A stretch of 6,960 bases of DNA from Candidatus Thorarchaeota archaeon (GTDB taxonomy: Archaea > Asgardarchaeota > Thorarchaeia > Thorarchaeales > Thorarchaeaceae): positions 1 through 6,960 of the forward strand of contig JAEOUN010000012.1 in NCBI GenBank assembly GCA_016839245.1, in the 5' to 3' direction. This document shows, piece after piece, positions 1 through 5,342 of this stretch; position 1 is the first letter of the stretch; every line of letters starts with the position of its first letter. Below the pieces are notes generated by a model that was given only the letters and a program-made list of their open reading frames with translations, was not told the DNA's origin and did not search any database. The translations under genes and the position numbers were made by a program.

Positions 1-782
1 AAGGTTGCCACTATGGCATAGATATTAGCAAGATAATATACCTGAATTGCAGGGAGAAGCAGATAGAGGAGTGTGCCATATTTTGCAGTTTCATTATTGA
101 AGAGCCGCTGGTAGATCCTATTGATGAAGAATGCAGAGAAAAATCCAGCAATGATACTCAAACCTATTGCAATTATGGCAGGTTCTTGGAAGATGAGGTC
201 AAGTATGTATATTGTAAGAATAGCTCCAGGTGGTTGGGTCTGCGCATGAAGTGAGAGACTTTCTTGGAGAGAATTGTAGTTCGAGATGAAAGAGATAGGA
301 TCAACAACTTTTGATACATCCCAATAGATTTCACTCATTCCACCAATTGTGGATTCAATTCCCGCAGACCAACCTTGGATCAAATTTGTGAGGAAGACAA
401 GGAAAAGACCTGCAACTACAAGAACGGAAAGGGATGGTAGTCTGTACTCAGACCGTCTCCATATCACAATAAAGCCTGCAAGGAGGAGAATAGCACTGCT
501 AGCAATGAGAACACCGTCCAATGAAGGAAGTGCCAACGTTCCCCAGAGAGGCCACAGGTTGTACATTTGTCCCAGTGCGTTAGGCATTCCACCTGGACCT
601 TGACGAGGTCCATTAGTACCCGGCGTGAAAGGCGATGTCCTTGCGACAGCAAGGAGATTTGTGGAAAACACATAGTATGCACTAATAATTAATGCTAGGA
701 TGGCAGAAAAAAGAATATACTCGCGGACAGCGCCTGAACTGAGGATTCGTGGGTTTTCATTCGAGGTGTTGTCTTCGGTCAT
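1..782 (-). CDS. GT-C-type multi-spanning membrane protein (glycosyltransferase-like), partial at the left edge
   Basis: The frame is open from an ATG at 782 to the window edge (260 codons plus two bases), so the C-terminus is missing. The N-terminus is hydrophilic. Hydrophobic segments lie at about residues 21-44, 88-108, 116-135, 187-198, 201-220 and 236-259, which indicates an integral membrane protein. A Gly/Pro-rich outer loop (about 50-66) follows the first helix. The loop motif HAQTQPPG at 179-186 resembles the H-x-x-THPPG loop of GT-C-fold membrane glycosyltransferases (PMT/GT39-like). Such enzymes move sugars from polyprenyl-phosphate donors to substrates at the outer membrane face. 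The sugar and acceptor cannot be inferred. Glutamine replaces the usual histidine before PPG, so the exact family is uncertain. The gene lies downstream of a regulator/membrane-protein pair on the same strand, with 109 bases between, and probably has its own promoter. Membrane protein: very sure. GT-C assignment: moderate. Confidence 0.7.
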   Translation of the reverse strand, partial: MTEDNTSNENPRILSSGAVREYILFSAILALIISAYYVFSTNLLAVARTSPFTPGTNGPRQGPGGMPNALGQMYNLWPLWGTLALPSLDGVLIASSAILLLAGFIVIWRRSEYRLPSLSVLVVAGLFLVFLTNLIQGWSAGIESTIGGMSEIYWDVSKVVDPISFISNYNSLQESLSLHAQTQPPGAILTIYILDLIFQEPAIIAIGLSIIAGFFSAFFINRIYQRLFNNETAKYGTLLYLLLPAIQVYYLANIYAIVAT

Positions 783-842
783 ATGTATACAGCTCATTCA
801 ATGTGGTTTCAGGTCTTTTCACCAGAATTATGATGGGAACTG

Positions 843-849
843 CATATAA
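843..849 (-). promoter_or_regulatory. Candidate TATA box for the GT-C membrane gene
   Basis: On the minus strand this reads TTATATG. It would place the transcript start near 820 and give a leader of about 38 bases before the ATG at 782. It lies in the 109-base gap after the small membrane protein. The match is only fair, and read-through from the upstream gene pair is also possible. Confidence 0.35.
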
Positions 850-855
850 TCACTG

Positions 856-892
856 CCCGAAATCAAACCCGAATCTCACCCAAATCATGCCC
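856..892. repeat. Short degenerate repeats phased at about 11 bases (CCC-A-ATC units)
   Basis: On the plus strand CCCGAAATCAAA (856-867) is followed by CCCGAATCTCA (868-878) and CCCAAATCATG (879-889), with a further CCC at 890. Unit starts are spaced 12, 11 and 11 bases, close to one DNA helical turn. They lie just upstream of the candidate TATA box of the GT-C gene, where an archaeal activator would be expected to bind. The units are degenerate and short, so chance cannot be excluded. Confidence 0.4.
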
Positions 893-1314
893 TATTCCAA
901 GGTCAATTTTAGTAGGACTGCAAGTGCCAAGGTTGTGAAGATATCTGGAATGACAGTAAAGGGACCAAGGCCGTAGTTATAGTACCCAAAGAGGAGATGT
1001 ACAAGAGGATTGGAAGTAATAGCGTACATGAGAAGTACTGAAATTAAAAGCAGCAGACCTAGGGTGAATTGTGATTTGATCTCTAAGTAGATCTTATAAT
1101 AGAGTCCAAACAGAGTCAAAATCAAGATGATGTTGACAAGTGATATGATTGTTTTTGCTGCTGACAAGATTATTAGTAGTAGATTACCCTCCGGTGGGCG
1201 TGGTCCTGGAGTAACCTCAGGAGGACGTAACATGATTGGAGATAAGATAACTCCTATTATAACTACTAGAGCAATACTAACTACTAACCAAACTATCAGT
1301 CCAGTACGTTTCAT
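892..1314 (-). CDS. Small four-helix membrane protein paired with a winged-helix regulator
   Basis: A 140-residue hydrophobic protein. Segments at about 6-28, 45-72, 84-102 and 118-138 look like four transmembrane helices. A Pro-rich loop (about 31-42) follows the first. The last helix carries a G-x-GPF-x-x-IPD-x-F pattern. I recognise this general layout from small archaeal membrane proteins encoded beside ArsR-like regulators, but cannot name a characterised family. The start overlaps the regulator's stop codon as ATGA, with a GAGG-type ribosome-binding site about ten bases upstream, so the two are probably translated together. A plausible but unproven role is to sense or transmit a membrane signal to the regulator, or to be its main target. 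Being a real gene is well supported by composition and coupling; the function is unknown. Confidence 0.8.
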   Translation of the reverse strand: MKRTGLIVWLVVSIALVVIIGVILSPIMLRPPEVTPGPRPPEGNLLLIILSAAKTIISLVNIILILTLFGLYYKIYLEIKSQFTLGLLLLISVLLMYAITSNPLVHLLFGYYNYGLGPFTVIPDIFTTLALAVLLKLTLE

Positions 1315-1634
1315 GGTTCATCATCCTCACTGTTGGAATTACTTATGCCTGTTTTCCCAAATCTCTCCCAAATGTCGTTAAAATCATCAAAACTCTGCTC
1401 AATCTCAATGGAGAGAAAATAGACCATTCCGTATCCAGCACCTTGAGAAACAATGACTCCGTTTTTCAAGAGAACATCCAGGTGGTGGCGAATGGTCTTA
1501 TAATCAAGATTCAGAGTCTCAGCTAATTGATTGGCATTTGATGGCCTATCATGAAGCATGATGATGATTCTTGCCCGATTTGCACCACCTCGAGTGCCAG
1601 CAATCAACCACCATAGCAAACGCTTGAGACTCAT
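1311..1634 (-). CDS. ArsR-like winged helix-turn-helix transcriptional regulator
   Basis: A 107-residue protein if started at the ATG at 1634; an earlier in-frame ATG at 1658 would add eight residues. The opening (MSLKRLLWWL, then AGTRGG and NRARII) is characteristic of a common archaeal wHTH group. The helix-turn-helix covers about 34-60, with NANQLAETL as the first helix and DYKTIRHHLDVL as the recognition helix. A wing at about 60-74 follows, then an acidic tail (about 80-107). No cysteine cluster for metal binding is seen, so metal sensing is unlikely. I chose 1634 because a TATA box sits directly before the ATG at 1658, which puts the predicted transcript start near 1639, after that codon. 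The regulator precedes and overlaps a small membrane protein gene and probably controls this operon. Its ligand is unknown. Confidence 0.9.
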   Translation of the reverse strand: MSLKRLLWWLIAGTRGGANRARIIIMLHDRPSNANQLAETLNLDYKTIRHHLDVLLKNGVIVSQGAGYGMVYFLSIEIEQSFDDFNDIWERFGKTGISNSNSEDDEP

Positions 1635-1661
1635 TGACTTCAAATTGCGAGAGTACATCTT

Positions 1662-1669
1662 CTTATAAT
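1662..1669 (-). promoter_or_regulatory. TATA box of the wHTH/membrane-protein operon
   Basis: On the minus strand this reads ATTATAAG, centred near 1665. Usual archaeal spacing gives a transcript start near 1639, only about five bases before the ATG at 1634. The mRNA would therefore be nearly leaderless. Confidence 0.5.
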
Positions 1670-1683
1670 CTGTTGGGATAGTA

Positions 1684-1716
1684 TTGAAATTGGACTAAAT
1701 CACTACTTGATTTCAA
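1684..1716. promoter_or_regulatory. Spaced inverted repeat upstream of the wHTH promoter, possible operator
   Basis: TTGAAAT (1684-1690) and ATTTCAA (1710-1716) are perfect inverted copies with 19 bases between. They lie 15 to 50 bases upstream of the wHTH TATA box, in the gap shared with the divergent small gene. A dimeric regulator could bind here. The arms are AT-rich and short, so this is tentative. Confidence 0.25.
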
Positions 1717-1770
1717 AACGAATTTGATGTCTACTTGGAAAGGCTTTTCTACAATATCTTAAATGATTAC

Positions 1771-1776
1771 GGTGAT
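1771..1776 (+). promoter_or_regulatory. Ribosome-binding site of the 78-residue gene
   Basis: GGTGAT lies eight bases before the ATG at 1785. It fixes the start and argues that this short frame is translated. A TATA-like CTTAAAT just upstream (about 1758-1764) would instead give a leaderless message, so the two signals do not agree on the transcript start. Confidence 0.5.
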
Positions 1777-1784
1777 GGAAAATA

Positions 1785-2021
1785 ATGAAGATTGCTGACA
1801 AGTTCCTGAGTCTATTTGTAAGACATCGGCCAAGTATGTTAGGTGCTATATCTGAACAGAACGAATTGAAGGATTACATCTATGCAATACGAGCTAGAAC
1901 CTATTTGAAGCTCACAGGGAAGACCTTACCAGTCGCATCCCTGCCAGAACGGAATACCGATCCTGAGGATACATTGAGAAAACTTTCACCATCCAGAAAA
2001 TTGGCACGAAAGGGTTTATAG
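1785..2021 (+). CDS. Small hypothetical protein, 78 residues
   Basis: I do not recognise this protein. It starts at an ATG preceded by GGTGAT (1771-1776), a good match to the archaeal anti-Shine-Dalgarno, at eight bases spacing. This is one of the better ribosome-binding sites in the window and supports a real gene. The product is soluble and basic. The N-terminal half has alternating hydrophobic and charged residues (KFLSLFVRH, then DYIYAIRARTYLKL) and is probably helical. The C-terminal third is Pro- and Arg/Lys-rich and probably disordered (SPSRKLARKGL at the end). It has no cysteines and no membrane segment. The basic tail could suit nucleic-acid or ribosome contact, which is speculation. 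It is divergent from the wHTH gene. Its stop codon (2019-2021) is embedded in the TATA box of the following sRNA. Confidence 0.6.
   Translation: MKIADKFLSLFVRHRPSMLGAISEQNELKDYIYAIRARTYLKLTGKTLPVASLPERNTDPEDTLRKLSPSRKLARKGL
2015..2021 (+). promoter_or_regulatory. TATA box (with BRE-like CGAAAGG) driving the C/D box sRNA
   Basis: TTTATAG is preceded by purine-rich CGAAAGG (2007-2013), a good archaeal BRE/TATA arrangement. Its centre near 2018 predicts a transcript start at about 2044, within a base or two of the first paired base of the C/D sRNA terminal stem. The last three bases are also the stop codon of the preceding small gene. Confidence 0.6.
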
Positions 2022-2033
2022 CTGAAAGTAACT

Positions 2034-2065
2034 CCTACTTCATGTCGGGATGATGATGAAGTAGG
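2034..2065 (+). repeat. Perfect 10-base inverted repeat overlapping the sRNA 5' end
   Basis: CCTACTTCAT (2034-2043) is the exact reverse complement of ATGAAGTAGG (2056-2065), with a 12-base loop that contains most of the C box. If transcription starts near 2044, the left arm is promoter DNA and not in the sRNA. In a longer transcript reading through from the small gene, this hairpin would hide the C box and compete with the C/D fold. It could also be a DNA operator over the transcript start. Confidence 0.45.
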
Positions 2066-2119
2066 GATGGCGAGCGACTCATCAGCGTGATGACCCGATA
2101 AACCGCAATCTGACCGATA
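2043..2119 (+). ncRNA. Candidate C/D box guide sRNA (2'-O-methylation guide)
   Basis: All main parts of an archaeal C/D sRNA are visible. The C box is ATGATGA (2050-2056), C' is GTGATGA (2087-2093), and D is CTGA (2110-2113). D' is degenerate, best placed at GCGA (2074-2077). The ends pair as a terminal stem: TGTCGG (2043-2048) with CCGATA (2114-2119), including one G-U. This leaves a three-base bulge (2049-2051) before the tandem G-A pairs, the geometry of a C/D kink-turn bound by ribosomal protein L7Ae. The guides would be the roughly 17 bases before D' (2057-2073) and the 16 before D (2094-2109). The bases five upstream of the boxes would select methylated rRNA or tRNA positions; I cannot name the targets. 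A TATA box lies 26 bases upstream. The weak D' is the main doubt. A competing hairpin overlaps the 5' part. Confidence 0.72.
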
Positions 2120-2151
2120 CCATATGAAACAAATCTGGAGTCTTTGATATC

Positions 2152-2568
2152 TTGAGCCCTTTCTTATGTAATCATGATGGTTCCTGTGAGGAAGTACGCA
2201 TCTGCTGTACGGATACAGAGATGACACTGACAAGAAAGGATGTAGAACGCATTGAGAAATTGGGGTATGATAGGAAGGAGTTTCTGGTTCGTGTAACGGG
2301 GGGATTTTGTGAACTTAGGAATGTCGAGGGTCATTGTTACTTCTATGATCTTGATACAAAAAAGTGTATCATCTACGAAAATAGACCAGAAGGTTGCAAA
2401 TATTATCCAATCATATATGATGCTCGAAAGAGAAAATGCATTATTGACACAGACTGTCCTTCAGGTAAAACTGTGACCAGAGAGGAAATCAGAAAAGTTT
2501 GTCATAAGGTTAGAAGACTCGTAGAAACCTTACGAAGTGAGGCGTCCCATAATGAAAGCCCGTGCTGA
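2152..2568 (+). CDS. YkgJ-family cysteine-cluster protein
   Basis: A 138-residue, cysteine-rich protein with twelve cysteines. The N-terminal cluster is C6-x5-C12-x5-C18-C19, followed by the typical EMTLTRKDVERI helix. The second cluster is C53, C62 (GHCYFYDLDT), C72 (KKCIIYENRP) and C82 (EGCKYYP), the classic YkgJ/UPF0153 signature; C96 and C102 follow. Family members are thought to bind zinc or an iron-sulfur cluster, but their function is not firmly known. The start is TTG: the frame is closed by a stop at 2125-2127, and the only other early start (ATG at 2222) would remove the first cluster. GGAG lies at 2137-2140, with a rather long spacing of 11. The first cluster is wider than the usual CxxCxxCC, so the cofactor site may differ. 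It overlaps the PHP gene by 17 bases and is probably in an operon with it. Confidence 0.85.
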   Translation: MSPFLCNHDGSCEEVRICCTDTEMTLTRKDVERIEKLGYDRKEFLVRVTGGFCELRNVEGHCYFYDLDTKKCIIYENRPEGCKYYPIIYDARKRKCIIDTDCPSGKTVTREEIRKVCHKVRRLVETLRSEASHNESPC

Positions 2569-3403
2569 CCTGCATACTCACTCACATTTCTCAGATGGAT
2601 TATACTCCCCAACCCAGCTTGTCAGATTTGCAGAAGAAATGGAACTTGGTGGAATTGCTCTGACTGACCATGACACAGTAGAAGGGAATGTTGAATTCAC
2701 AGATGCTCTAAGTCGGTCAGATATACAAGGAATACCGGGAGTGGAAGTAAGTGCAGAATATCAGGAACAGGAAATTCATGTCTTAGGATATTTTGTTCCT
2801 CTCGGAATGTCTAGAATAGAAACAAGACTCAAGGCGATCCGAGAGTCAAGACAGCAGAGATTTCCCAAAATGGTCAACAAGTTGAGGGATATTGGGATTG
2901 AGATCGATCCCAAGAGAGTAAGTCAAACTCTCAAAGGTGTTGATTCCCCAGGAAGACCACATCTAGCACGGATTCTCATTGAGATGGGCGTTGTAAGCGA
3001 TATTAATGAGGCGTTCAGTAAGTATCTCGTTCCTGGAAAACCAGGATATGTTAAAAGAGATTTAATTGAGATTATAGAGTCCATTGGGCTAATTAGAGCA
3101 TCAGGAGCTGTACCAGTGTTGGCACATCCTCTTTTAATCAAGGATATAGACTTACGAGGCTTCCTCATAATGCTGAAGTCGCATGGGCTCGAAGGTGTAG
3201 AGGTAGACTATGGTTATAGGAAACCCGAACTTCATGATGATATTGTAAGAGTTAGAGCATATGCTGAGGAGTTGGAACTCATTCAAACAGGAGGAAGTGA
3301 TTCTCACGGGGATGATGGACATTACGAGTTGGGAAGTATTGGAACCTCAATTGAAGCAATTGAGAAATTAAGAAAAATGGCTCATATAATCCGTGGGACA
3401 TAA
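2552..3403 (+). CDS. PHP-domain phosphoesterase, TrpH / RNase AM-like (COG0613)
   Basis: A 283-residue protein matching the length and motif order of the TrpH/YciV group. The metal ligands of the PHP fold are all present: H8 and H10 (DLHTH), D15 (FSDG), H40 (TDHDT), E65 (GVEVS), H76 (EIHVLGY), H192 (LAHPL), and D250 and H252 (GGSDSHG). The group-specific insert carries GRPHLAR (about 134-140). Characterised relatives remove phosphate from 3',5'-nucleoside bisphosphates, and the E. coli member (RNase AM) trims rRNA 5' ends by 5'-3' exonuclease action; which applies here is not known. I start at ATG 2552 rather than the in-frame GTG at 2537, because GTGAGG there looks like the ribosome-binding site. 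It sits between the YkgJ-type gene (overlapping) and the amidohydrolase gene (49 bases on). Confidence 0.92.
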   Translation: MKARADLHTHSHFSDGLYSPTQLVRFAEEMELGGIALTDHDTVEGNVEFTDALSRSDIQGIPGVEVSAEYQEQEIHVLGYFVPLGMSRIETRLKAIRESRQQRFPKMVNKLRDIGIEIDPKRVSQTLKGVDSPGRPHLARILIEMGVVSDINEAFSKYLVPGKPGYVKRDLIEIIESIGLIRASGAVPVLAHPLLIKDIDLRGFLIMLKSHGLEGVEVDYGYRKPELHDDIVRVRAYAEELELIQTGGSDSHGDDGHYELGSIGTSIEAIEKLRKMAHIIRGT

Positions 3404-3452
3404 GTCAGAAACCTTAATCGCGTCTACGAATACATCTTGGTCGTGATATTTC

Positions 3453-4358
3453 TTGCGAGTAATTGATGCCCACACACATACTTGGACAAAAGAGATCATA
3501 GGCAAAAACGATTTGCAAGCTAGAATAATTGTTGCTGAAAGAACAGATAGTCCTCCTCAGCTTGATTCTCCAGTTGAAAGGCTAGTAAAGGCAATGGGGG
3601 AGTGTGGAGTTGAGCGAGCAGTAGTCTTGCCAATAGATAGCGGCTTGTCTCAGACCATGCCACTCTCACTACAAGAGAAAACTGATTGGCATGCCAAAGA
3701 AGTTGAAAGATATGACAAAATCATCACTTTTGTAGGAATCGATCCAAGAAGAGGTGAGGATGGAATTAGGGAGCTTGAACGAGCTGTTCTTGAGAGAAGG
3801 TGTCATGGATGGAAAATGTATCCTCCAAATGGTTTCTATCCCGATGATAAGAGATTCTATCCGTATTATGAGAAGTGTGTGGAACTAGAGATACCAATTG
3901 TGATTCATACTGGATTCACATCAAGATTCAAGCATGTTAAATATGCGCGACCAGTATATGTGGATACAATTGCAGCAGACTTCCCAACATTAAAGATAGT
4001 TCTTGCCCATGTGGGTACACCTTGGACTAATGAGGCACTGATGGTTGCTTCGAAAAATCCCAATGTGTCTGTTGACATCTCTGGATGGCAGGTTTTTGCA
4101 TCAAAGGTACCAATCAAAGTACAACAGATGGTTGCAGAGGCAAAACTGATGAGAGTGTTTCCGAATAGAATGCTATTTGGGAGTGATTTTCCACTTTTTG
4201 AATTTGCAATGCAACTTAGAGATTGGATTGAGTTCTTTAGTAAATTAAAGATATCAGACGAACTAGTCGAACATGGATATCCCCAAGTTACTCAAGATGA
4301 GATTGAAACGGTCATGTGGAAAAATGCAGCTCGATTATTCTTTGGTGATAATATATGA
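3453..4358 (+). CDS. Amidohydrolase_2-family metal-dependent hydrolase or decarboxylase
   Basis: A 301-residue TIM-barrel enzyme of the amidohydrolase superfamily (PF04909 type, which includes ACMSD-like decarboxylases). Metal and catalytic motifs are in order: H7 and H9 in DAHTH after the first strand, K121 in GWKMYPP, H152 in IVIHTGF, H186 in VLAHVGTPW, and D245 in LFGSDFP. The substrate cannot be told. The start is TTG at 3453: the frame is closed just upstream (TGA at 3444-3446), the first strand needs this start, and GTGAT (3443-3447) makes a ribosome-binding site five bases away. The next in-frame ATG would cut off the HxH motif. A weak TATA-like CCTTAATC lies at about 3411-3418, so it may also be transcribed separately from the PHP gene. 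Its stop overlaps the Mut7-C gene as ATGA. Confidence 0.9.
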   Translation: MRVIDAHTHTWTKEIIGKNDLQARIIVAERTDSPPQLDSPVERLVKAMGECGVERAVVLPIDSGLSQTMPLSLQEKTDWHAKEVERYDKIITFVGIDPRRGEDGIRELERAVLERRCHGWKMYPPNGFYPDDKRFYPYYEKCVELEIPIVIHTGFTSRFKHVKYARPVYVDTIAADFPTLKIVLAHVGTPWTNEALMVASKNPNVSVDISGWQVFASKVPIKVQQMVAEAKLMRVFPNRMLFGSDFPLFEFAMQLRDWIEFFSKLKISDELVEHGYPQVTQDEIETVMWKNAARLFFGDNI

Positions 4359-4846
4359 AATCATTCATTGTGGATGCCATGCTTGGCAAGCTAGCAACAT
4401 GGTTACGGCTAACTGGACATGATACAATATACTCAGCAAAGTTGGATGATGATGATATCCTTCGTATTGCTAAAGAGGAGGAGCGAGTATTGTTGACATC
4501 AGATGCAATTCTTGCAGGGCGAGGAGAGAATTTGGGTATAGAGGTCATGTTGGTGAGGGGATCAGTAGATGATGAGGTTGCTAGTGTTTTTCAGAAATTC
4601 AACATTGCACCAGAAGCTGATCCATCAACGTCGCGATGCACCAAATGTAATGGAGAATTAACACATATCACTGAGGATGAAAAGGAGCAAATTCGGGATC
4701 TCATTTTTGAGAAGACTTTCAATTATTATCATGAATTCTGGTTATGCAAATACTGCAAGAGCGTATTCTTTAGAGGTGGTCAGTGGAAGAATATCGACGA
4801 ATACATGATGAGAATTGGACAGATGATGAGAGAGATAGAAACCTGA
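4355..4846 (+). CDS. Mut7-C RNase-domain protein with C-terminal zinc ribbon
   Basis: A 163-residue protein with the standard two-part layout of archaeal Mut7-C (DUF82, PF01927) proteins. The N-terminal PIN-like domain shows DAMLGKLATWLRLTGHDT (6-23), acidic DDDD (31-34) and LLTSD (46-50). The acidic residues D7, D33/D34 and D50 are candidate metal ligands. The C-terminal zinc ribbon uses C95-x2-C98 (RCTKC) and C131-x2-C134 (LCKYC), followed by the typical VFFRGGQW. The domain is predicted to be a ribonuclease by relation to PIN nucleases and the Mut-7 exonuclease C-terminus; activity in archaea is not well shown. The ATG overlaps the amidohydrolase stop by four bases, so translation is probably coupled although the chemistry appears unrelated. 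It ends one base from the converging OsmC gene. Confidence 0.93.
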   Translation: MKSFIVDAMLGKLATWLRLTGHDTIYSAKLDDDDILRIAKEEERVLLTSDAILAGRGENLGIEVMLVRGSVDDEVASVFQKFNIAPEADPSTSRCTKCNGELTHITEDEKEQIRDLIFEKTFNYYHEFWLCKYCKSVFFRGGQWKNIDEYMMRIGQMMREIET

Positions 4847-4847
4847 C

Positions 4848-5294
4848 CTATTCTTCTTTAATTGTGATATCATATTCAAAAGGTAAGCATTCCTTGATTG
4901 TTCGTGTGAGGTGGCAATACTCTTTCATTAGTTCAATGCAGCGCTTCCCTGTTTCAAGTTCATCTTCGCCAACAATCACTTCACCAATGACTGAAACACC
5001 AATAATCTTGTATCCTGTTCCATCAAAGATTGCAGTGGCGGTTCCACTCAGAGTGAGTTTCTTTAGGTCCAATTCAAACCTACGTTGGAAATCTAGAAAG
5101 GTATTATTTAGACAACCGAGAATAGCCGACACAAAGAGCTCGTCAGGGCAAATACCTTCTCCATGCCCGCCATAGGTCTCAGGAGTGTCGTAGACAATCT
5201 TGCGATTATTACTCGTTGTTGTAATCCCACCAGTCTTCCCATCCCATTCTGAAACTGCGTGATATTCGATTTTTTCTGGGAATCTAGACTTCAT
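4848..5294 (-). CDS. OsmC/Ohr-family peroxiredoxin-like protein
   Basis: A 148-residue protein from ATG 5294; in-frame ATGs at 5300 and 5312 would add two or six residues. Both signature cysteines of the OsmC fold are present. C61 lies in the central helix (DELFVSAILGCLNNTF) and C127 in the second (MKEYCHLTRTI). Together they form the thiol pair that reduces organic hydroperoxides. Three more cysteines (C49, C119, C136) are present. The family is usually cytosolic and protects against peroxides; some archaeal members have unknown substrates. I favour 5294 because a TATA box ends directly before the ATG at 5312, so the transcript should begin near 5290-5294 and be leaderless. It is divergent from a dehydrogenase gene and shares its promoter region. 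Its 3' end nearly touches the Mut7-C gene. Confidence 0.9.
   Translation of the reverse strand: MKSRFPEKIEYHAVSEWDGKTGGITTTSNNRKIVYDTPETYGGHGEGICPDELFVSAILGCLNNTFLDFQRRFELDLKKLTLSGTATAIFDGTGYKIIGVSVIGEVIVGEDELETGKRCIELMKEYCHLTRTIKECLPFEYDITIKEE
4851..4860 (+). terminator. U-rich stretch after the Mut7-C gene, possible archaeal terminator
   Basis: TTCTTCTTTA follows the Mut7-C stop by four bases and is the only T-rich tract near the end of this operon. Archaeal RNA polymerase can stop at such tracts without a hairpin. It lies inside the 3' end of the opposing OsmC gene. Interruption by C residues makes it weak. Confidence 0.25.
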
Positions 5295-5312
5295 ACGCAT
5301 ATGGAGCACCAT

Positions 5313-5320
5313 AATTTATA
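5313..5320 (-). promoter_or_regulatory. TATA box of the OsmC-family gene
   Basis: On the minus strand this reads TATAAATT, preceded by GG. It is the clearest TATA box in this intergenic region. It directly abuts the upstream-most ATG (5312), which argues that the true start lies about 20 bases further on. Confidence 0.55.
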
Positions 5321-5342
5321 CCTCATACTATCTGATTAAGCG

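Noticed and set aside
349..603. A plus-strand 84-codon frame inside the GT-C gene
   Set aside because: It is antisense to a clear membrane protein, and its Arg/Pro-rich composition is typical of a shadow frame.
2079..2093. CTGATGAG core on the minus strand, resembling a hammerhead ribozyme
   Set aside because: The required GAAA segment and supporting stems are missing. The motif is the complement of the C' box region.
1901..2233. A 110-codon open frame on the minus strand across the sRNA and the end of the small gene
   Set aside because: It is antisense to two better supported elements, has no recognisable domain and would overlap a promoter. It is best explained as chance.
2537..2551. GTG at 2537 as the start of the PHP gene
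   Set aside because: GTGAGG reads better as the ribosome-binding site of ATG 2552, and the PHP fold starts immediately after that ATG.
4783..5175. A 130-codon plus-strand frame opposite the OsmC gene
   Set aside because: It is low-complexity and Ser-rich, and is a shadow of the clearly conserved OsmC frame.
5300..5312. ATGG-AGCA-CCAT palindrome at the OsmC 5' end
   Set aside because: It has only four-base arms and lies over start-codon sequence. It is weaker than the other sites nearby.
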